DNA from: Crocodylus rhombifer
Lineage: Eukaryota; Chordata; Crocodylia; Crocodylidae
Length of the DNA: 64,000 nucleotides
Direction of reading: 5' to 3'
NCBI GenBank assembly: GCA_038503035.1
Contig: JAVSML010025181.1
Location: forward strand, 372,001 to 436,000
Both the position numbers and the translations under genes were made by a program. The notes under the pieces are model-generated. The model was not told where the DNA came from. It did not search any database and saw only the letters and a list, made by a program, of their open reading frames with translations. This document shows positions 11,208-24,400 of this stretch, one piece after another (the stretch's first letter is position 1; each line of letters begins with the position of its first letter).

Positions 11208-12001
11208 TGTCATCCCGCGGGGTCCCGCGTTCCTGAGGGCTCTGCCACCCCTATACCCTCACCCGTTCCACCGGGTTCTGACCAGCCAGTTGGTCCTGCC
11301 ACGTGTCCTCGGTTCCAAATCAAACAACCAACAAAAGACCAAAAAAACCCCCCAAGAAAACAGAGAAGTCTCTCCTGGCCTGTGTCACTGTTCCTGCTGT
11401 TTGCAGCCAAGATCTAAACCAAAAATTGCCCTTCGTGTGGTCAGTCCCTCTTTGGTGGCTCACTCTCTCTCTCTCAGAGCCTCTTGTGGAGGTTGCCATG
11501 ATTTCTTTTAGCACCTTGAGTCCATCTTATTGGCTTGTGCCCCTTTTACATGTATTACGGTACTATTCTGACTGCTGGGCTCCGCCAGCTTCCAGCACAT
11601 AAACAAACAGTTCTGCACCCCACAGGGCCAGTAGGCTTGGCTCTAAATCCCTGCTGGGGGTTTTAATCTCTGCAAGAGTCTCCTACCAGCACTCCATGTT
11701 GCTTTCAGAGTTCCCTGCACCATGTGTCGACTTGCTCCTCCTCCTCCTCCTCCTCTTTCTGGTTTTGCGCTCCTCCAGCTTTCCTGTCCCAGGCTCTTCT
11801 TTATACTGGCATGGGAGTTCTCTGCCCTTCCCCTCCCAAAACACCTGGGTAAGGGAAATTTCTGCCAGGGTCCTTGGGGCTGTGGACTTGGGGCCGCTGA
11901 GTCTTTGTTTAGTCCGGGTGCTTTGGAGCCCGGTGGCTCCTTCTCTCTCTCACAGTAACAAGTAGCAGGGGCCTCTGGAAAGTAACCCCTGAAAGAATAA
12001 A
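11208..12001. mobile_element. Possible LTR or retroelement remnant (GC-rich island)
   Basis: The block opens TGTCATCCCGCGGGG, rises in G+C, and has a minus-strand TATA-like word near 11800. A plus-strand AATAAA lies at 11996-12001. A CGCGGG/CCCGCG inverted repeat lies at the left edge. These are features of an LTR, but I found no convincing pair of ends or target duplication, and the direction is unclear. It also holds a (CTC)n run at 11737-11754. Confidence 0.3.
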
Positions 12002-12149
12002 CATTATTCCACTAGGCTGACTCCTGAAGTTTATGGACAGCAGCATAAAGAGCAGTGGGTGACCAAAGCACCAGCCCTGAACACCCACGCAGAGGGGGTG
12101 AGTGAACAACACCTGCTGTCCCGGGTGCAGAACTTGGCTGTTGTGCGTC

Positions 12150-12196
12150 TGTACATGGAGCTATACTGATTTGCGCCACCTGTGGATCTGGCCCCA
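12150..12196. repeat. Old amniote interspersed repeat fragment
   Basis: The words 'tggagctatactgattt' and 'ggatctggcccc' are typical of a widespread diverged repeat also present at 16625. Only a short piece remains. Confidence 0.4.
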
Positions 12197-12832
12197 ATAC
12201 AGTTTTTCTGTTTTATTTTGGATAACTTCTCTACTTGCAGGAGAAAAATATTCCAGTGTTCCCTGCTGTGTCTGCACTATCGCTGAGCTAATAATGCCTG
12301 ACACATATGCCTAAACAATCACAGTAAATAGCACTCTAATTCAAAACTTTGTAAAGCACTTTGGGGGAACTGAAGTATGAAAAGCACTATATAAACTTCT
12401 GCTGGATTCTCTTGACAGCACACTGCTGTCAGTCAACATAAGCAGTTCTTATTAGCCAAACAGGAATTGCTTGGGATTGAGGGGGTTATATAGCCCCATG
12501 GGGCTCTTCTATTTGGGCTCTATTTCTAATTAAGCATATAGCTAAACTAAAATCCAGCCACCCAAAGGGTAAACAGGAGATGATTAGTTACCTAAAGGAG
12601 CATTTACATCATTCTGTCAGTACAAAGGGGCCACAAAACAGGCTGAAAATGAGCCCTGAGAATTTCCTTTGCACAGAAAGAAGAATGGGAACAGTTTGGC
12701 TCCTAGCATGCAGCAATCAGGTAGATCAAGGATTTTGGAAGTGCAGGGACATAGCCAACAGAAAACTGTGTCATACCTATTCTGTGCTTCCTGCACCCAT
12801 AGAAAGCAAAGTGTAAGCAGCTTTAAAGCTGC
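12197..12832. other. Non-coding DNA, nothing recognised
   Basis: The open frames at 12580-12866 overlap each other in different frames and match no family I know. Confidence 0.45.
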
Positions 12833-12885
12833 TTTATCTTATGTCAGGAATCAAGCACCAGGCTAGGAGAGCAAAACTGTGGTTT
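12833..12885. repeat. Local direct repeat, copy 1
   Basis: This is a 53-bp stretch starting 'tttatcttatgtcaggaatca' and ending 'aactgtggttt'. It recurs at 13371-13438, where copy 2 has about 16 extra bases in the middle. The flanks are unrelated. Confidence 0.85.
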
Positions 12886-13370
12886 AACCTCCCCCTCCCT
12901 ACACATGCACATACCAGCCTACCACTGCCAAAAGAAGCTGAGAGCCAGGTGCAAGATTTATTTGGCTCTATTGACTTTTACCAAACCACGTAATTCTTGG
13001 AGAATCTGGTCCATTTTACAATACAGTATGTCTCTTATTTGTGCTAAGGATTTATTAAATCACAAGTTATTTCAGGCAAATCCATCTTGTAATCCTAGAT
13101 CTGTCAAAAGCCTACTGTCTGGGAGAAGCAGAGGCTAAAAGTAAGTGCCACTTAGAAACACTAGTGGGAGGAGCTTCCTTTAAAATGTCAGACAATAAAT
13201 GATGTAAAAGTTAGTGTAACTAAATAGAAAATAAGATTAAAGGAATCGTTGTTACCTCACTTGTCTCATACTTCCCCTATAATATATATAACTGAAAAGG
13301 AAGGGAAAGTAGGAATATACTTCACCACATTCAGCTTTATACAGAAACAGTGGATTTGCCTGTATTCTCA

Positions 13371-13438
13371 TTTATCTTATGTCAGGAATCAGGCAAGCCC
13401 CTGAACAGCACCAGGCTAGGAGAGCAAAACTGTGGTTT
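13371..13438. repeat. Local direct repeat, copy 2
   Basis: This is the second copy of the repeat at 12833-12885, about 540 bp downstream and in the same direction. It carries the additional internal word 'ggcaagcccctgaaca'. Confidence 0.85.
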
Positions 13439-16400
13439 TTTAAATCCCTGATTAACTCTCCTGATTAGGACTGAGCAACATGTACACATTTAAAAAAATT
13501 ATATCCCCTACTAGAAAGAGACACACAGGTTGCAAGTGTATAGAGCAATAAATAACACTCCCCCCCACCCCAATTTACATACTGTGTTGCTACATCTGTT
13601 CTGTATCTTGGTGGGTATACAAAAAATGCATGGCATAGCAGCCATGAATAAAGCATTCTAACAGCATGAATAATAATGGGCAACACTACACATGACATTT
13701 TGTACTGTAGAGCTATATATAATTGTGTTCCACTAGGTGTCAGTATATTCCTCAGAATTAATGCTAAATCCCATGAAATGATGGTTTGCATTGAACCTTG
13801 TTAGAACTATAATCATCATTTGAAGAAAAATGTCCCCTAGAATAACAAGCAGGAAAACTGCATACAAATTACATTGTCTTTTCAGGAAAAATCCCCTATG
13901 ATTTTAAAATGCACTAAAAAGAGAACTTTAGTATAGGAAATATGCCTGTCATTAGGAGATACATGCCAAAACAGGAGACACATGGAGAAATAACAAAGAC
14001 TGGAAACTGAATTCAAATAAGAAATGGTATTAAATATTAAATGGTATTAAAGAAAATGCCTTTCTTCTGGATTTTTCAAGCATTATAAATGCTGCACATA
14101 ATGCCAGTAGACAAGTTAGAAGAAAGCCAAGCCAAATGAAAATAAAAATACATCACAAATATAAGGAGATGCCTTCACTGAGAGCTGAAGGAGGCTCTTG
14201 TCTTATAAAATGGGTCAGCCATGGTGGGGTTTGGGAAAGATAAATAATTCCAGAATTTTAGAGGTTTCACCCCAAAAAGTATATGGCTCTGGAACTGAGA
14301 TTCCATTAATACTCTTTCAAAAGCACTATTATTGAAATTATTGGCAAATTGGTTAAAAATCTGAAAAATGGTCAAAACTCAGAGTGAATAGTGAATTATT
14401 TTAACCCATTTAGGGAGAACAGCAGGATGAGATGGAAAAATAACGGAAAACAAAATGAGAAGGCTCCAAGTCAACAGTGTGATTGCTCACAAATATGTGA
14501 GTATCCCTTTTGTGCTCAGTAGGAGCATACATTGTACTTCAAATGATGTGCTTACATACCTTACTAAATTTAAGGTTGGGTAACAGGTCTGAGAGTAGAA
14601 GTGAGTATGAGTGAATATGAGTATCATATTTGAGATCATGTGGAGCATGCGCATCATGGATAATCCCTCAGAAGCTCTACCTTCTGTGTGTGCCGTTAGA
14701 TAAAAATAGCCTTTTCTTTGGTTTTGCCTCTGGTATATCTCTGATGAAATTTCTTAATTACATTAATAACATTTTGTACCATCCTGCACTTTCATCAGGC
14801 TCAGTGTTTTGCCATCAATACATTTAGCCACTCATAGCTTTTTTTTTTTTACTTGGCTGCAAAAATTATTTTTCTGGGTATGGATAAGATATTCTGGAAG
14901 TTGTGTTTCTGCAGTGTAATTGCTGATATCAAATATGATTCCCAAAAACACCACATGTAGTTCTAAATCAAGCTAAGCCTCCAAGCTTTGGGAAGTGGTT
15001 GATATCACATAGCCCCAGGAAGGTTGTGCAGAGGGTGCTGCCAAATTTCACATTGTTGACTTTAGCTAACAGTGGCATAATTTTCTTAAAAATCAAAGAC
15101 CTAGTGTAATTAGGAGAGGTATTATTTTGTGTTTATCAGAGCACTAAATTGATGATATATAGTCATGATTCTGCTGGTGCACATCCTTGTTACTATAGCA
15201 ACAATATTATGTCATGTTAGCCTGTCCTTGGTGATACTTAGAACAGCAAGGTCTCAGCAAGCTTCTAATTTACTTTCGAGACCTATAGAAGCTGTTTCTG
15301 CGTGTGTGTGGAATTAAATTAGTTTTATTATGGCCACAAATGTTATGTATGCTATGCTTTTCTTTCGATATATTATGGCATCTATTTGCTTTACTTTAAA
15401 GAAGCATTAGCATTAAAATATAGCAGATAATTAGTAGACTGCAAATGACTAATGCACCCAGACTGTACAAATTCCCCTTTTCATATTCAAAGCACTGACA
15501 TGTGCTCCAAGTTCTGCAACCTCAACCATTAACCTCAAGGGTTTGCAGACCAAAAAAGGAGATGGAGTCAGTCCAAGAGGAAACATTCCCATCTCCAGAA
15601 GCACTATCTGCTGATTCACAAAGAAAGAATTTTAGAAATCCAACCACTATCCTTCCCCCACTACTCCACCCCCACTCTCACCCCTCCACTCCTAAATAAA
15701 GGGCAGAAAATTAGGTTTGCAAAGCACTCCTGCTAGGGACACACAATATCAGTTTCACTACAGTGCTTTTCAGCTCATAAACCTAAGTTCTTTGATCAGG
15801 ATCATTAAGAATACTATAAACTTGACAACAAATCACAGTGTGAATAGAGGCACCTCCTCAGGGCTGAGTCCAGATTAGGGGAGGGGGGGGTTGCTTGTTT
15901 TTGTATTTTTCTTAATCCTTTTTGGTTTTTTCCAAATGTACTTTGATTTGCAATGCGAACCACTGAAATGTCTGATACAATGTCAATGCACAGCACACTT
16001 CTCTCAGGTTAATGCAATTTCCTTAGCTAATGTAATTATTCTACAGAGCATTAGCCAGCAGATGGCAGCCCGCCTGTTACTGTTTCAGCCAATGTATTTT
16101 TATAAAATCTTTGAAAGTAAACCAAAGGTACACAGCATGTTTGTGTGTCTGAGGGGGAGGGGTGCGGATGGGACGGGGGGAGAAGAAACTACATATTATG
16201 ATTTACAATAAAGGGATTTTTTTTCCTTTTCAATTCTGAATCCAATAGAAGATTTAACCAAATGTGACCAGGGATCTTTCCACTTTCACACAAAGTGATG
16301 ATGGGCACCAGTTAATGCAGGATGCCCCCCATCACCCTCTTCGGCTACTTTGTAGAAATACTATATCCTAAAGTACCAGCTGGTCAATCTATTTATCTTG

Positions 16401-16624
16401 ACACTTACAGCTAGAAAGTGCATCTATTAATAAGAGATGCATGATGTATCAAAAGATGATTAATGGTGACCATACATCAAAATAGGTAAAGCCATTCTCT
16501 GCTTCCTAAGAAAACAGAATGGAGCTACAATGAACAACCACGCAGAATTTTGTCTGATTCACAATTTGTTAATTCCTAGAAATACAAGATAGCTGGTACA
16601 ACTCGGGGTACATCTCCAGTAAAG
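13439..16624. other. AT-rich DNA without genes
   Basis: There is no recognisable gene, LINE or LTR. Simple runs occur at 13561-13570 (C-rich), 14840-14850 (T-run) and 15880-15889 (G-run). The open frame at 15891-16211 has no motif I know. Confidence 0.5.
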
Positions 16625-16685
16625 GCCATTGAAGGTATTGCTTTCAGTGGAGCTACAGTGATTTGTATCAACACAGGATCTGACT
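16625..16685. repeat. Old amniote interspersed repeat fragment
   Basis: The words 'cattgaaggtattgctttcag', 'tggagctacagtgatttgta' and 'aggatctgact' follow the order of the family also seen at 12150. It is short and diverged. Confidence 0.45.
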
Positions 16686-17559
16686 CACAGCCTTATCTCC
16701 AGTCTTTACTTTTAAATCTCTCCTACTACAGTCCCCTATACTCTGGTATCTCTTCCCCAGTTCCAGTGATCAAATGCATCCTAAAAGGAAAAGGTATAAT
16801 CTATGTCATTTCTGCGAGAACCACATGATCCACTCCAGTTCCTTCCTGTTTTGGTTACTTGCACAAAGTCATTGTCTTCCAAAGGGAGAGAGAGACAGAG
16901 AGATGTTTAGTATATACTAAACCAGTCCTTGATCAAAAGGAAACAGAAGAACAACAGAAAGAAGATATTGTAGATCTCCATCAAAGACCATACATGCTAA
17001 AATTGCAGTTTCATTACATCGGACTTGAATAATACAATGATGAACAATATAGACGTGCACATGCGCTAACAGAATAGAATATGTCAGGGAAGAAAACCTA
17101 CCTACTTAACCCTTCTGGGCTTCACTGGAGATTGATTTTATGCTCTGAAATGTAAAATGCAAATTCCCATGAACTTCAGTGATCCAAGATCAGGGCTTGA
17201 AAGCAAGACTGCCTGCCAGCATCCTTCCTTCCCTTTTCTTGCTGTCTCAGGGCCTCTTTCTATGTTGCTTATATTCTGTCAGCACAGGTCAGAAATTATC
17301 TAGGAGTAGCTATGCCTGAAGTGCTCTATAAAGAACAACAGTTGGAAGCCCAGAAGCTCTCTCCATGGACGTCTGGGTGATTACAAAGAAAGCTCTGTAC
17401 CAACGGATATTAGAGAAGACTATATTCAGCCGAATGAGAATAAAGCAGAGGTCCACAACTGGCTTACTTATGAAAAAGAGATTAAAGGAGATAGGATAAT
17501 ATTATGGAGGGAATATAGCAAGGGGCGTTCTGGCTGTTCAGTCAGAGGGTGTCATGAGT
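16686..17559. other. Non-coding DNA, nothing recognised
   Basis: A purine-rich GA run lies at 16885-16905. I see no gene. Confidence 0.45.
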
Positions 17560-18290
17560 TATGCTTGCTGTCCCCTGGTGTGGAGCAGAATGGAGGGGGT
17601 TTAGTGTTTCCCAGGCTTCTGGGTTTTTCTGGTTGCAACCTGGCTGGTTGACTCAGGAAATATATATATATTTCCCTTCCTTTTGCTACAGCTATTCAGG
17701 GTTATTGTTTTGTTTTACTTCCCTCAGAAGTATTGGGTGTTGGCTGTAGCAAGACTGGGGATTTTGACTGTGGTGTGCCAACACTCCTGCCTGGAGTAAA
17801 ACCCAGAAGTTCGTGGCTACAGCGTCTTGCCTCTGCTCAGGGTTAGACCAATCACCACATCTGGGATTAGGAAGGAATTTTACCCCATGGTTGGACTGTT
17901 GAACAGCAGGCATGAGAGAAGGTTAATAATAATTAATAAAACACCTTGGCAGAACACAGGCCCAGGAAGATTATCAGGATGCGGGGGTGGGGTGGGGGGA
18001 TTGCCTTCCTTTGTGGTAGGGAGTATGATCCTCATCCTGGGATCTCTCAAGCATATTTTAACAACATTTGCAGCAGCAGGACACTGACCACCACTGTCCC
18101 CCTGCTTTAACTCTAGTAGGTTAGCGTAATTATGCAACAAGGTTCATTGTGTAGCTTTACTAATGGGCTGGACAGGGATTTATACAGGAGTGTTTGGATA
18201 GGGATGGTCCTACCTCAGGTAGGGAGTTGGATTAGACTAGGTCCCTTTCAGCCCTATTTTTCTATGATTCCATGATTCTGTGATCCTTCA
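17560..18290 (+). mobile_element. CR1-like LINE 3' UTR and terminus
   Basis: The right end reads 'ggattagactaggtcccttt' then 'ctatttttctatgattcc' and 'atgattctgtgat', the CR1 3' end with its short terminal repeat. Upstream words such as 'gggattaggaaggaatttt' and 'attgccttcctttgtggtag' match the 3' UTR style of sauropsid CR1 subfamilies. No ORF2 is present. A 65-bp stretch at 17890-17955 is shared with 21355-21418. The left limit is uncertain. Confidence 0.65.
17890..17955. repeat. Dispersed 65-bp repeat, copy 1
   Basis: 'ggactgttgaacagcaggcatg', 'agagaaggttaataat' and 'acaccttggca' recur at 21355-21418. On the minus strand both encode an INLLSCLL word followed by Y/F and NSP, in otherwise unrelated frames. 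The repeat is shared outside the CR1 part, so it may be an older element or part of the same UTR family. Confidence 0.75.
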
Positions 18291-21200
18291 CATTGGAGGA
18301 GGAGGCATGTTTGCCCCTTTAAACTCAACAGGTTGTCAAAGAGTTTATACCAAGGTAGGAGATGCTTCATTGACATTATGCTCAATAGGACATCAACGTG
18401 TCTCAGAAAATTAATCTCTTTATTATGGGCACAGCTTTGCTTTACCCCCACATTATGTATACTGGTCTGTCAGTTTTTATACCGGCATTTTAGTTTAAAG
18501 TGCAATTTTTTACTGCAATAATTATACCAGTACAACAAGTATTTTACTGGTCCTATACAGAAGTAATTATATTTATATAGCATGTCTGCATTATATAGCA
18601 TTGTCCTGGTATAAATGCATGCACCCTAAAGCCAAGTCTGCAATGCACATTTTTTTTGGCATAGCAATATCAGTCAGGGTGTGAAGATGTGTGATTTGTG
18701 TTGGGCTTAGCTGTGCCGGCAGAAGCCCATAGTGTTAATGCATTAATACTGACAAAATGGCTCTTTTGCCAGGAAAACTTAATCAGGGTAGGATGGAATA
18801 ACCTACATCAAAAAAGTGCAGTGTTTTTGGTGTAAGCCCAATAGAAACATGCTCTTGGTATATATAGACTTGACTGGGGAGTTTGTACTGCTGTAGTTAC
18901 ACCAGTGTACTTAAATCTGTATCTAAACATGTGGCCAACATGCTTTTCCCAAGCTTCCTCACTGCAAAGCTATCTCGTCCTCCTTCTAATCCCCCAGTAA
19001 AATTCTCCTTTATCTATCTGAAGTTTCACAGAATTAGGCTGCTGATGTATTCTGCCTACTATGCCAACCAATAGTGTCTCATTGTTTCCTTGCGCTGCAT
19101 CTCTCCATCTCCATCTTTTATGTCCTGCCGTATGCTTAGAACATAAGCTTCTTGGAGCAGGGATCATCTTTGTGTTCTGGTCCATCGTTAAGGCGGCCTG
19201 GTCCCTGAGTTGGGTTCTTAGAGACTGTAGAAATACAAATAAATAATACTAACTATAATGAATCAATACAGATGCTCTCTCAGTATTCTTTTTTTTGTTG
19301 TTGTTTTTTAATTGCATAATAGGTTTGATAGCAATAAATAAATAAATCACTAATTAAGAACTGCCTTTTTTCCTGAATGCATATATTGAGATTCTACGCA
19401 CATATCCTGCTTTGCTATATTCATTAAGGGAGTGTATACATGACAGTATTTAGTTAGGTTGCTTTTAGCTTGGTCATTACCTGCAAGCTACAATAGGTTA
19501 GATGATTATTGGTTTTCTAGTTGTTATTTCTGCTTAGCTGTTACTGAGTTTCATCATTACCACAGGGCACATATTCATTGGAAGGTTGTTTATGCAGTAG
19601 ATTTTATTAATGGTCTTAATCTGCTGTCATGTCAGTTAATGTATTCTCCAACTGGCGTGATAAGAGATGACTGAATTTTACAGTGAATATATGAAGTGAG
19701 TTGGAGTGTATATGTTTGAGAGAGAAATAAAAGCAGTGTGGCTGGGTGCCTTTGTGGAAATATTAGAGAAATCCTATTAAAGTGTGAGGAGTTTTTCTAG
19801 ATAGGTTAAGGTGATCAAGTCTTGAATTTTCCAAGAATTTCAGGGCTGTATACCGGTGTCCCCAGAGAATTCGTATGATGTTAAGTTTGTCCTGAATTTG
19901 GACAGGTGGTCCCAAATCTTTACAAAACATCCCTTATCCACTATAGTGTAGATTCTCCACCACTGTTCCTAGACCACTAGTGAGGCAAAGAGCTGCCAGA
20001 GGTAGGTTGCAATGGTAAAATATGGTGGGGATGGAATTGGCTATCCTCAGATGCTCTGTGATGACTGCAGGGTGATATCTCTCAGCAGAGGAAACTAGCC
20101 AACCCATATTCACACTAAGGAGGTACCTGACCTACTTACAACAATTTCAGTTTTTCAACTCTCCTCTATTACTAGCTCAATTTACAGGGGAACAAAGACA
20201 CACAAAATCATATAAAGTAACCAGTGCTGAATAAAGGCCATAAAGAAAGGGATTAAAAGCCACATTTTTAGAATATTTGGGTACCTCACTTGGCCTTAGG
20301 CATCTGGTACCTTTAAAAATGGTCACCACTAAATGACTAGTGCCTGATCACAGAGGAAGTCTATGGCAGTAGACAGATGTGAACCCTGTTCTCCTGAGTG
20401 TCAGCCTGATACCTTCACTTAAATGGCATCTCTTTCTGTTCTTTGCACTTATATACCAAGCAGGCTGCTTCCAGTATCAGTATCAATCATATTACCTTGC
20501 TGTCTCTGAATCAAATCCCTCTTGACACATCACTGAAGACTTAAAGAACCACGAATCCATTGAACTAATTGCTTGCATAAGGGCAGGAAGATTTGGCCTC
20601 TTTGAAGAGTTTGCTACAAACGAATTGCTGGCTACAGATCATTGTTTTTCTCTCTTAGTGAACATTACCTTTCATTTTACAGCATTTGGCAGTGTGTTTT
20701 GTTGAGGAAAAATGACTGACACCACAATAGTGAGATATAAAAATGTACTATGAATATTTGGGAGGGGCAGTTTAAGTGGATAATGTGCTACATTTACCAA
20801 GAGGGACCCTCCTATGCAGTGACTAGGACCACAATCCAACTGTACAGTTTGGGACTGGGCTGTCGATTCACAGTGAGGGTCCCACAGATGTCAGAGTAAG
20901 AAGCTGATTTGTCCTGAAATTTTCCTGAGGGCGATCAGAATTTGCGTTTTGCTTTAGAAACGTCTTAGGTAGACGAAACTGTGGTTTGTTCTCCTTATCC
21001 CTTCATTTCTCAAGTTTTCCTAAAACGTCAAAACAAGGATGCAAAATAACAATGATTTTGGGCACTGAAAAATGGGTCCTGTTGCAACAGGAGGAGGACA
21101 ATCACATTCATTTCCTGCAGGCCACTGAACCAAACTTAGGCAGCAACAAAATGGCATTCTCTACCACCATGTGCAAAAGTAAAATCAGTATCTGAAAAAG

Positions 21201-21354
21201 CAATAGGCTCCATAGCCTATTTTGTAATGCCTAGTGACATCCAGTCCTTCGCTATTTTAGTATTTTTACAGCCATTTAAATTCCATTGGTTTTGTGTCTA
21301 ATTATTCTTCTGTCAGAGAATATCCTTCTCTGTTCTGCCAAAGACCCAAGAGGC
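18291..21354. other. AT-rich DNA with a diverged MIR-like piece
   Basis: There is no gene. Around 20165-20415 words such as 'aatttacaggggaacaaaga' and 'gatgtgaaccctgttctcct' resemble an antisense MIR SINE, but it is very decayed. The remainder shows nothing definite. Confidence 0.45.
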
Positions 21355-21418
21355 TTCTGGACTGTTGTAAAGCAGGCATGAGAGAAGGTTAATAATAAAA
21401 AACACCTTGGCAAAGCAC
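21355..21418. repeat. Dispersed 65-bp repeat, copy 2
   Basis: This is the same-direction partner of 17890-17955, about 3.46 kb away. The flanks differ: copy 1 sits in a CR1-like UTR, copy 2 is followed by 'aaattgaatgaaaggggccg'. Confidence 0.75.
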
Positions 21419-24400
21419 CAAATTGAATGAAAGGGGCCGCCTAGATCCACAGATTTGCCAAGTAACCTGGCAGGGAACCAGAATGGATGGTTACAATTCG
21501 TATTAGTGTTTCTTGAAGAAAATAACAGCTGAAGACTCAGAGCCACTCTCTGAGCTAGTGAAGAAGCACTCAGGATTTACAGCCCATTTTGAAAGGGAAA
21601 TGAAGGAGATTTCATGATGATAAACAAAATTAGGAAAGCAATTCTGAAACACCATGGGTTTATCAAGTCCTGTCTCCTTACACCATAGGCTTTGCAGATT
21701 TGTTGTTGTTGCTAAATTAGATATTCCTCTACCATCTTGTGGCTATCTATATATGTGGGAAATAATGGCACACCTTATGCCCTTCTTATTTACATGACTG
21801 TCAGTTTGGATCTAATGGGATTACGCCGGTGTAAATCCAGTGCGAGAGAGATCATAACTGGGTCCTACATTCCTTGGGTCTCACAAGTGTAGCACTACTC
21901 ATGCTTTATGTTGTGTCTCACTTTCCATTAGAAGCTGGTAAGTGGTTACCCACAACTAGAAAGGCTCCAAAACCAAATGCTGACACAACGGTTTCCTTGA
22001 AGGTCTGTTTCCTCTGGTAGCCACAGTCTTGTTGACACCAAGAGAAAGGCTCCTGAGAACTGAAAAGTGGAAGAGTACCTCTGCTAATGCTTTGGTTGCT
22101 GGATATCTCTCTGTTAGCTTTAATTGCGTTCTTAAAAACTCTTTTCTGACTGGGAAGGGATTCTTAGCCTTTTGTTCACAAAAACCTCTGTAGTATTCTC
22201 TACTCCATGACTCAGCTTTCTTTGTTCACTATGTTGCCTCTTCCCTGCCCTCTCGCATCATAGAATGAATATGAAAAATTAAAGTACCTGTCCCTTGTTC
22301 CCCCAACAGATCATGCTTTTTATACAGCATAGTTTGTGTTGTTTCCCAAGATTAATGCCTCAAGAGTGAGATTTTTGTGCAACTCATAAAAGGAACTATC
22401 ACCGTTTTGAATACAGCTGGTCCGAATTCTTCCTGTGGAACATTTTTCTATTAGCAAATACTGATTCTTCATGGGCACACCGATTTCGACAAATCTGATG
22501 AAAACTGGGCAAAATCTCCCTTGAAACCTGTCAGGTTTCCTGCAGAAAGCCATGACTCTGCATGCCTTGGGATCTCTCTTATAAGGGCTTCCAGAGTTTC
22601 TAGTCTCTCTGCCAAAAGACCAGGGCTCTCAGGACTTTGAGTCTCCATTCCACATAGATGGGAACTTGGCAGCTCCAGCTGGAGTTTGGGACTCTCAGGC
22701 CTTATAGACCCCTTGCTTGAGCCAGGGTGGCTCTCTGGGTTATAACCATCCAAGTTTTGTCCTAGCTTGCATAATTCAGGGTCGAAGAGGCCTTCGATAT
22801 AACTTACGCTGTTCTTGGGGAGTTTCTTAAATTACAACTGCCTTTTACGGACTGCAGTAGTGTCCAAAATCTCACCACCTCTGGTATGCCTGCCTCCACC
22901 AAGCTTGGCAGGTGGCTTAATTTCCATCTCCATGTTGCGTGCTTCAGGGTTTGGGAGGTACCCCCTTGGCTAGTTATGGGGATTTGTGCATCTCCACATG
23001 ATGCCTTAGCCCTTTTTACATGGCACAGAAGTTCTGGCATGGTTAAAATCTCCCACCAAATGTCAAATTCTTTTTAGACTACTTCTATGCACACTTTTTA
23101 AATAGAGTCAATAAGTCTGATTCTCTAACAGTTTTATATTGATGATATTCAATTGATTTTGACTAGAGATTAGGTCAGCTAAGGAACACAGAATTTGGCC
23201 CAGAGGTATTGCATTGACATAACTCAGCAAATAATTTATCCCCCTAACTGTATTATTGTAATGAACAATCAGCTTTACCAAACAAATCCACTTCTGGCCT
23301 CTACATAGTTCAAATAATACCCAAAAGTGTTGGCACAACTTGCAAAGGGTCTTTAAAAATCTGTGGTGGATTTGTTGAGAGACTGTCTCTAATTTTTGTG
23401 TCCCAAAGTTGGGGTCAATAACATAGGGAGATGGAAAATTCAAATCTCGCTTTATGTCAGACTGACAAAGTTATATGGTTTCCTAGAATAACATCATAAA
23501 GAGTATAGAGAAGCTCTTATTTCCCTCCTCATATTAAAACCACATTTATTTATTCTTGCTGTTACTAATTAAAAATGATGTGCTTTTCCCTTTTGTTTTC
23601 TGCTACAGTCTAATGAGAATATCTTCTAAATCATGCTGTACTTTGTTAAAAAATAATAGTAATTTGAACTAATAAAAAAGCCTAATATTTTTCTTTTAAA
23701 CCTGACCTGTTCCATTAAGCATTAGGCAATGTGCTCTATTTTTATATCAGTGACACTATTCAGTAAGCATTAAGCTTGTTTCACCACTTAATACATGCCT
23801 TGTGTTTATGAATCTAACCTCCTTTTAAGGATAACTTATTTCTTGTCTGAGCATCTCTTTCTCATGTTATTGGTAGTTGGATTATATTTGCAGCTAGGAG
23901 TCCCAAACAAAAGGCATTCTGCTTTGCCCTCAACACAGTACAAGTAACACAGCATGAAAGAGGCAAAGTTTGTCTCAAAGAGTTTATGAGCAAAGTGAAG
24001 GATAGAGGAAAAGGCAACGTGATTGTCCTCATTTTACATGTGAGGAGCAGAGGTACAACAATTATGGATATGTCTACACCACTCCTGTGGTCCTCCCAGG
24101 GGCACTCTTTTATGTGTTACCTACTCTCTTGCCATTCATGCCAAACCTAGAAATGAGGTGGTCAGGCTGGATGGAAGATGGCTCTCTCTCTGTTTTTGGT
24201 ATGTTTGAGTGTGGTCCGGGGAGGGGGACGCAGGGGGCAGGAGGGCACCCTGAGAGTGGCTTCACTGCCTCATTTCTGAGTTTTCTGCATGAAGAAGAGG
24301 TGGGATGAAGGCTGAGCAACATGTCCAAAGGCATGCAGGAAATCTTTGCATGACTGAGATCTATACCATGAGGCTGAGCTAGGCAGCTCCACCTCCTGTG

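Noticed and set aside
11208..12001. Candidate third LTR with firm boundaries
   Set aside because: I could not pair TG...CA ends with a target duplication, so it is kept only as a low-confidence remnant.
22469..23040. Minus-strand frames of 94 and 78 codons in a GC-richer patch
   Set aside because: No recognised domain, and frames overlap in different phases. It may be an unassigned mobile element but is not supported as a gene.
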